Shown here: positions 60,300-64,000 of the stretch, piece after piece | How positions within the stretch are numbered: position 1 is the first letter of the stretch | How the letters are laid out: every line of letters begins with the position of its first letter | Assembly (NCBI GenBank): GCA_015680685.1 | Contig: MNCI01015627.1 | Coordinates: forward strand, 509,809-573,808 | Reading direction: 5' to 3' | Length of the DNA stretch: 64,000 nucleotides | DNA from: Gnetum montanum | Lineage: Eukaryota > Streptophyta > Gnetopsida > Gnetales > Gnetaceae | Position numbers and translations under genes: made by a program | Notes under the pieces: model-generated | The model's database searches: none | Told to the model about the DNA's origin: nothing | The model's input: only the letters and a program-made list of their open reading frames with translations

Positions 60300-62560
60300 A
60301 TTACTTTCAGGGATAGATGTGAAGGATCTAGTCCTTTGTCATGTTGACCCAATTAACATTCCCAAGATCAACATTGAAAAGACTATTGAATCTATCTATA
60401 GGAGTCCAAGTAGGAGGTTCATGAGAAATAACAATTGTAGTAGTCTCACTTGCAGTGGTAGTAATTTAAAGAGTAGGGGATTGCTCCACCTTAAAAGTGC
60501 TTTCAAAGAGTTGATAAGCACTCTCTACTTGGATCCCTTAGAATAACAACTATCTCTTGTGTCATTCAACTGACTCTTCTTTAAGTCATTTCAGGTAAGC
60601 CCCGCGATCAGCCTTGTATTGCTACTTGTGGGCCTTTTGTTTCTTGCCCCACTGTAGGACCCAAGCACAATGATCCTTCTAGTCTTTAACCTTTTGGAAG
60701 ATGAGGTCCATTTGCATATGTTGCTCCTCCATCTCCTGTAGGACCACTACTTTGTCTTGAGTGACATGACAATAGTAAGTCCATGTGATCTCCTTAGTTT
60801 GTAACTTTCCCAAGTTAGCCACTTGGGCTTCCACAAAGGCTTTATGATCTTAGAGATTCCTAAGCATATCCTCTTGCCTTTGAACCCTTTCCCTCAAGGC
60901 CACAACTTTCTCCCATAAGGATTCATTGGACCTTTGTATCTCCCATGAAGCTTTTGCACATGACATTGCTAACTCAGTGGTAGTGTCATACACCTTCATA
61001 GGTATACTAGATATGTCAAAGGGAAGTTTAGGCAAAGAGTCTATCTCCATGTCAAAGGAAAGTTTAGGTAAAGAGTCTATCTCCATGTCCTTGTTGGAGT
61101 CCCACTTCATGAACAGTACTACACAAAGCATAAAAGGGTACCATAAGACACCAAATCAAATAGCCATAATGCAAACAAAGCCTACATTCAAAGTGCATAA
61201 AAAAAAATCCTTACATATCTCAAGTGCAACTTGATGTAGTCAATTGATGATGTCCTTAGCCATCCCACATAGGAACTTCAATTTTTCTAGAGTCTCTACC
61301 CATGGTTTCATGCAAAACTCAGGGATGGAAGCTTACACTGGTGGCTTAGAAACTATTGTAAGCATTACAATCATCAAAAGGTTAGGATGATAACCAAATG
61401 TAACCAATGTAATATAACAATAATATTAAGGCATAGCCATACTTGGCTCCTCCTCCTCTTCCTCCTTAGGGATGTTGATGGAAGAGGTACCTAGTACTAC
61501 CTCACTGAATGACATCTAGATCATCTATCCTTACATTGGAAAGTCCTTCAACCATGGGTTGCTTTAGGAGTGCCTCTTTTGCATGCCTTTTTTCTGCCTT
61601 AGTAGCAGCTTGGGCTACTATAACCTGACACTTATCTACAATCATAGCACATACAAACACATGAAACCATAAAGTATCCATAAAATTTTAAAATAAGAAA
61701 TAGCAAAAGTTAAATAAAGCATACCTATGACTGCCTATTATGATGGCTTAAGCTTAAACTTAAGCTTATTTAAGGTAGGCTAATTTGATGCTAGGGGTGC
61801 CTCCTCCATGGGCCTCTTAAGTTTATTTTTGGCTACCCCTTTGGCCTCTATGTGTTGTCATCTAGCATCCTAAACATTAGCAAGAAAAAAGAGGGGCTCA
61901 TCATCAGTAGTACTATTAGGAGACTTGTACTACCTAAGATCAAGATTCTTAGTGGTAATGGATAGTGTCTCATCCATCTTCTTTGGCTTGTTCTAGGCCT
62001 GCACTATTAGATATATGTGTTTTATCCAAGGACTAGAAAGTTGCCTTGGGTCTTGGAAAACCCATTGCCTATTCCTATACACCACCAAAAACTTTGCAAA
62101 CCTCTTTAGATAACTTTTGAAAAATTCAATGACCAAGAAAAGTGGTATAACACTTAAAGCCATAAAAACACTACAAGCTATATGCTTAACTTTTATTTTC
62201 TTCTATAGTGTGGAGGTTCTAGCTACAAGGGTTTGATCCATGCTATCAGCATCTATCCAATAGCTATGCATCATCTTATCATCCTTGCACTTTTTGTATA
62301 CCATGTTGAACNAGTAATTAGTCCTGATTCCTAAGGTAGTAGGGTCTCCACAATAATCCTAGCTACATCTGTAGACAATTGTAACCACAACATCACACTA
62401 AAGTTCTTGAGGAGGTAGGCAAGGAAGTCCCTTGCCCTGGGTGGAAACCATAATGAGAGCTTCCCAAGAGGCCTATCATGTGGTAGAGTATTGATCTTGG
62501 GATGACTAGTGTAGCGCAAAATGCCTACTAGCTCCATTATAATGAGAATAGGCCTCAAGA
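60300..62560 (-). pseudogene. ORF1 of element E: inverted copy of C's multi-exon ORF1
   Basis: Minus strand, right to left. 62537-62331 reads MELVGILRYTSHPKINTLPH...FPPRARDFLAYLLKNFSVML, matching C exon 1. 62180-61990 has SYLKRFAKFLVVYRNRQWVF and QDPRQLSSPWIK. A Lys-rich block follows, and then candidate introns at 61724-61636, 61442-61353 and 61214-61105. The coiled-coil exon (61104-60560) has a duplicated MEIDSLPKLSFD / MEIDSLPKLPFD and AKASWEIQRSNESLWEKVVA, and the end (about 60500-60320) has AYQLFESTFKVEQSPTL and PPTWTPIDRFNSLFNVDLG. It lacks the part corresponding to C 52640-53900, and an assembly n (62312) lies at that point. No gag follows. Function not recognised. Confidence 0.6.
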
Positions 62561-62601
62561 AGACTCTTCACAAAATAAAGTAAAAACATTGTGACCAACT
62601 A

Positions 62602-62990
62602 GAATTTCTTAACATGTTAGGAAAACATCTATTTAGAGGTGAAATTAACCTCTCTAAAAAGCTTTAAGGTGTTTATCTAATAAGCTTAAGAAATTCCATA
62701 AAAAAGCACTATTACAACCTTTCAAAGCAAAAGCATTATGACCTATTAGAGTTACTTAGCAAATTTAGACAAAACATCTAGTCAAAGGTGGAATTGGCCT
62801 CTGTAAAACGATCAAAGGTGTTTTTTTGAATTAGCCTAAGTAATTTCATCATAACATTGCATAACCTTGCATTAAGAAAAATTGGAATTTCTTTACAAAT
62901 TTAGAGAAAACTTCCTAAGTTAGAGGTGAAATTAGCTTTTGTAAAAAGCTCTTAGGTGTTTATCTAAATTAGCTTGAGAAATTCCATAAA
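62602..62990 (-). repeat. Three diverged tandem copies, about 140-bp period
   Basis: Copies at about 62602-62701, 62745-62852 and 62883-62990 share gaaaac-tct...agaggtgaaattagcct-tgtaaaaagct...aggtgtttatct...ttagc-taagaaattccat. This lies just upstream of E's ORF1, in the position of leader or LTR. Confidence 0.75.
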
Positions 62991-63060
62991 AACATTGATA
63001 TCATATTTTATAGCCTTTATAACCAAAAACATTATGACCCAAACTATATCTTAGTATAAA

Positions 63061-63215
63061 TTATGCATAAACTTAGGAAAAAGCATCTAAATTATGCATA
63101 AATCTAGAAAAAAGCAAGCATAAGTTTAGAAAAAGCATCTAAAATTATGCAAAGCATGAATAAATTTGAAGAAAACTATGCACAAATTTAGAAAAAAGTA
63201 TGATAAACTTAGAAA
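63061..63215 (-). repeat. Short tandem repeat, about 25-30-bp unit
   Basis: Five to six loose copies of ttatgcataaacttaggaaa / agcatctaaa with variable length. Low complexity, upstream of E. Confidence 0.6.
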
Positions 63216-63866
63216 AATCCATGAAGCCATAACAAAAACTTATTTAAAACAGAAAAATATTTTACTCTACTAGAAAAAGCAAAAAAAATCAACTACTTTT
63301 ATTTTGGGCAACATACTACAACCATGAGTTTTTCCATGATCTTCACAACCTTAGCAAAAGACTCTTAAAAATTTCTTTTTAAATCCAATTGGAGTGATTG
63401 TACCTCTGTTGGAAAGCTAAAGAAACATCCTATGCAAAACTGACTAGAAAATAGCAAAAACCTTGGCTATTTTCTTATGCAAATTTAACAAATCTACATG
63501 AAATTACAAAAGCAACATAAATAGCCTAACTTCACAGTGTTAGGAAATAGCCATAAGTCCCTCATTTCAAAGCCAAATTAAATCTGACAACAAACATTGA
63601 GAAGCTTAAACAAAGGGATACAAAATCATAACATTTTATTTCAAAAATATGCCATCATTTTATTGAGAAAAAATACACAACTTGACTTTCTTTTTCGTAA
63701 CAAAACTTCAAAAATTCCAAAGCCTAAATTTCATATAGACATTAAAATGGTCAAAATAGTCAAAAACATTAAAACCCATTTAAATTCACATCAAAATAAT
63801 GGGGTAGGATTTTTGTTAAAATTTAATTTTAAGAAATCCTAAGGCCTAGATCTAAANATCCATGGA

Positions 63867-63908
63867 AACCTTACCATGGTATTCCCAACATGGATGCATG
63901 GTAAGGTT
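63867..63908. repeat. Inverted repeat, 12-bp arms, 18-base loop
   Basis: AACCTTACCATG (63867-63878) and CATGGTAAGGTT (63897-63908) are perfect complements. A single assembly n lies ten bases before (63857). It could be a motif pair of the LTR-palindrome kind, a small hairpin or an end of a miniature element; no flanking duplication was seen. Confidence 0.6.
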
Positions 63909-64000
63909 GCCATAATATCTTAAGTGTTGAAATTAGTAACAATCTTAGCATTGAAGCAAGTTTGATCAAAAGGAAAAGTGCAGTGTGGGGCCCATAATCC

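Overview
This 64 kb window is plant nuclear DNA built almost entirely of old, nested LTR retrotransposons. I found no host gene, tRNA, rRNA or CRISPR array. The evidence for a plant is Ty3/gypsy and Ty1/copia pol remnants of plant type, primer-binding sites complementary to plant tRNA-Asp, RTE-type LINE debris, and nonsense codons nearly all explained by C-to-T change, as expected under heavy cytosine methylation. A large-genome seed plant, perhaps a gymnosperm, is my best guess; the sequence does not prove it. A 212-base N gap and three single-n joins mark it as a draft scaffold.

Left third (1-24,000). Element Z (LTR end, ORF3 half, 3' LTR 2294-3166) is followed by a minus-strand RTE-like LINE and poorly characterised DNA. 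Element W, a minus-strand gypsy element, is split: its ORF3 lies at 9390-11600 and its integrase at 22030-22680. Element A (12414-21031) appears inserted within W. A has LTRs, a tRNA-Asp primer site, one long gag frame, a spacer with a TATA box, an accessory ORF3 and a polypurine tract, but no protease, RT or integrase. A solo LTR with a perfect 5-bp target duplication (ATGAG) sits at 22805-23536.

Middle (24,000-41,000). A minus-strand copia pol (F) ends exactly where element B's 5' LTR starts (26690). B carries gag, PR-RT-RH-INT, a spacer homologous to that of A and the same accessory ORF3. It is interrupted by copia-type LTR material at 29570 and 39868.

Right third (41,000-64,000). This part holds pieces of a second gypsy lineage (Tat/Ogre-like): D (minus; RT-RH-INT), C (plus; ORF1-gag-PR) and E (minus; ORF1 only). 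C's protease reading frame ends at a good splice donor and D's RT begins at a good acceptor, as in Ogre elements, whose PR-RT junction carries an intron. ORF1 in C and E also shows three introns at matching positions. A 3.5 kb array of about 17 units of 195 bp, each with a CpG-derived palindrome, lies upstream of C's ORF1.

The unifying pattern is that each element family combines a family-specific short palindrome array in its noncoding DNA (LTR U3 and internal spacer) with an accessory ORF outside gag-pol (ORF3 in A/B/W/Z, ORF1 in C/E). I recognise neither ORF. A working hypothesis is an element-encoded factor acting on its own motif array, in the manner of the VANC/motif systems of VANDAL DNA transposons.
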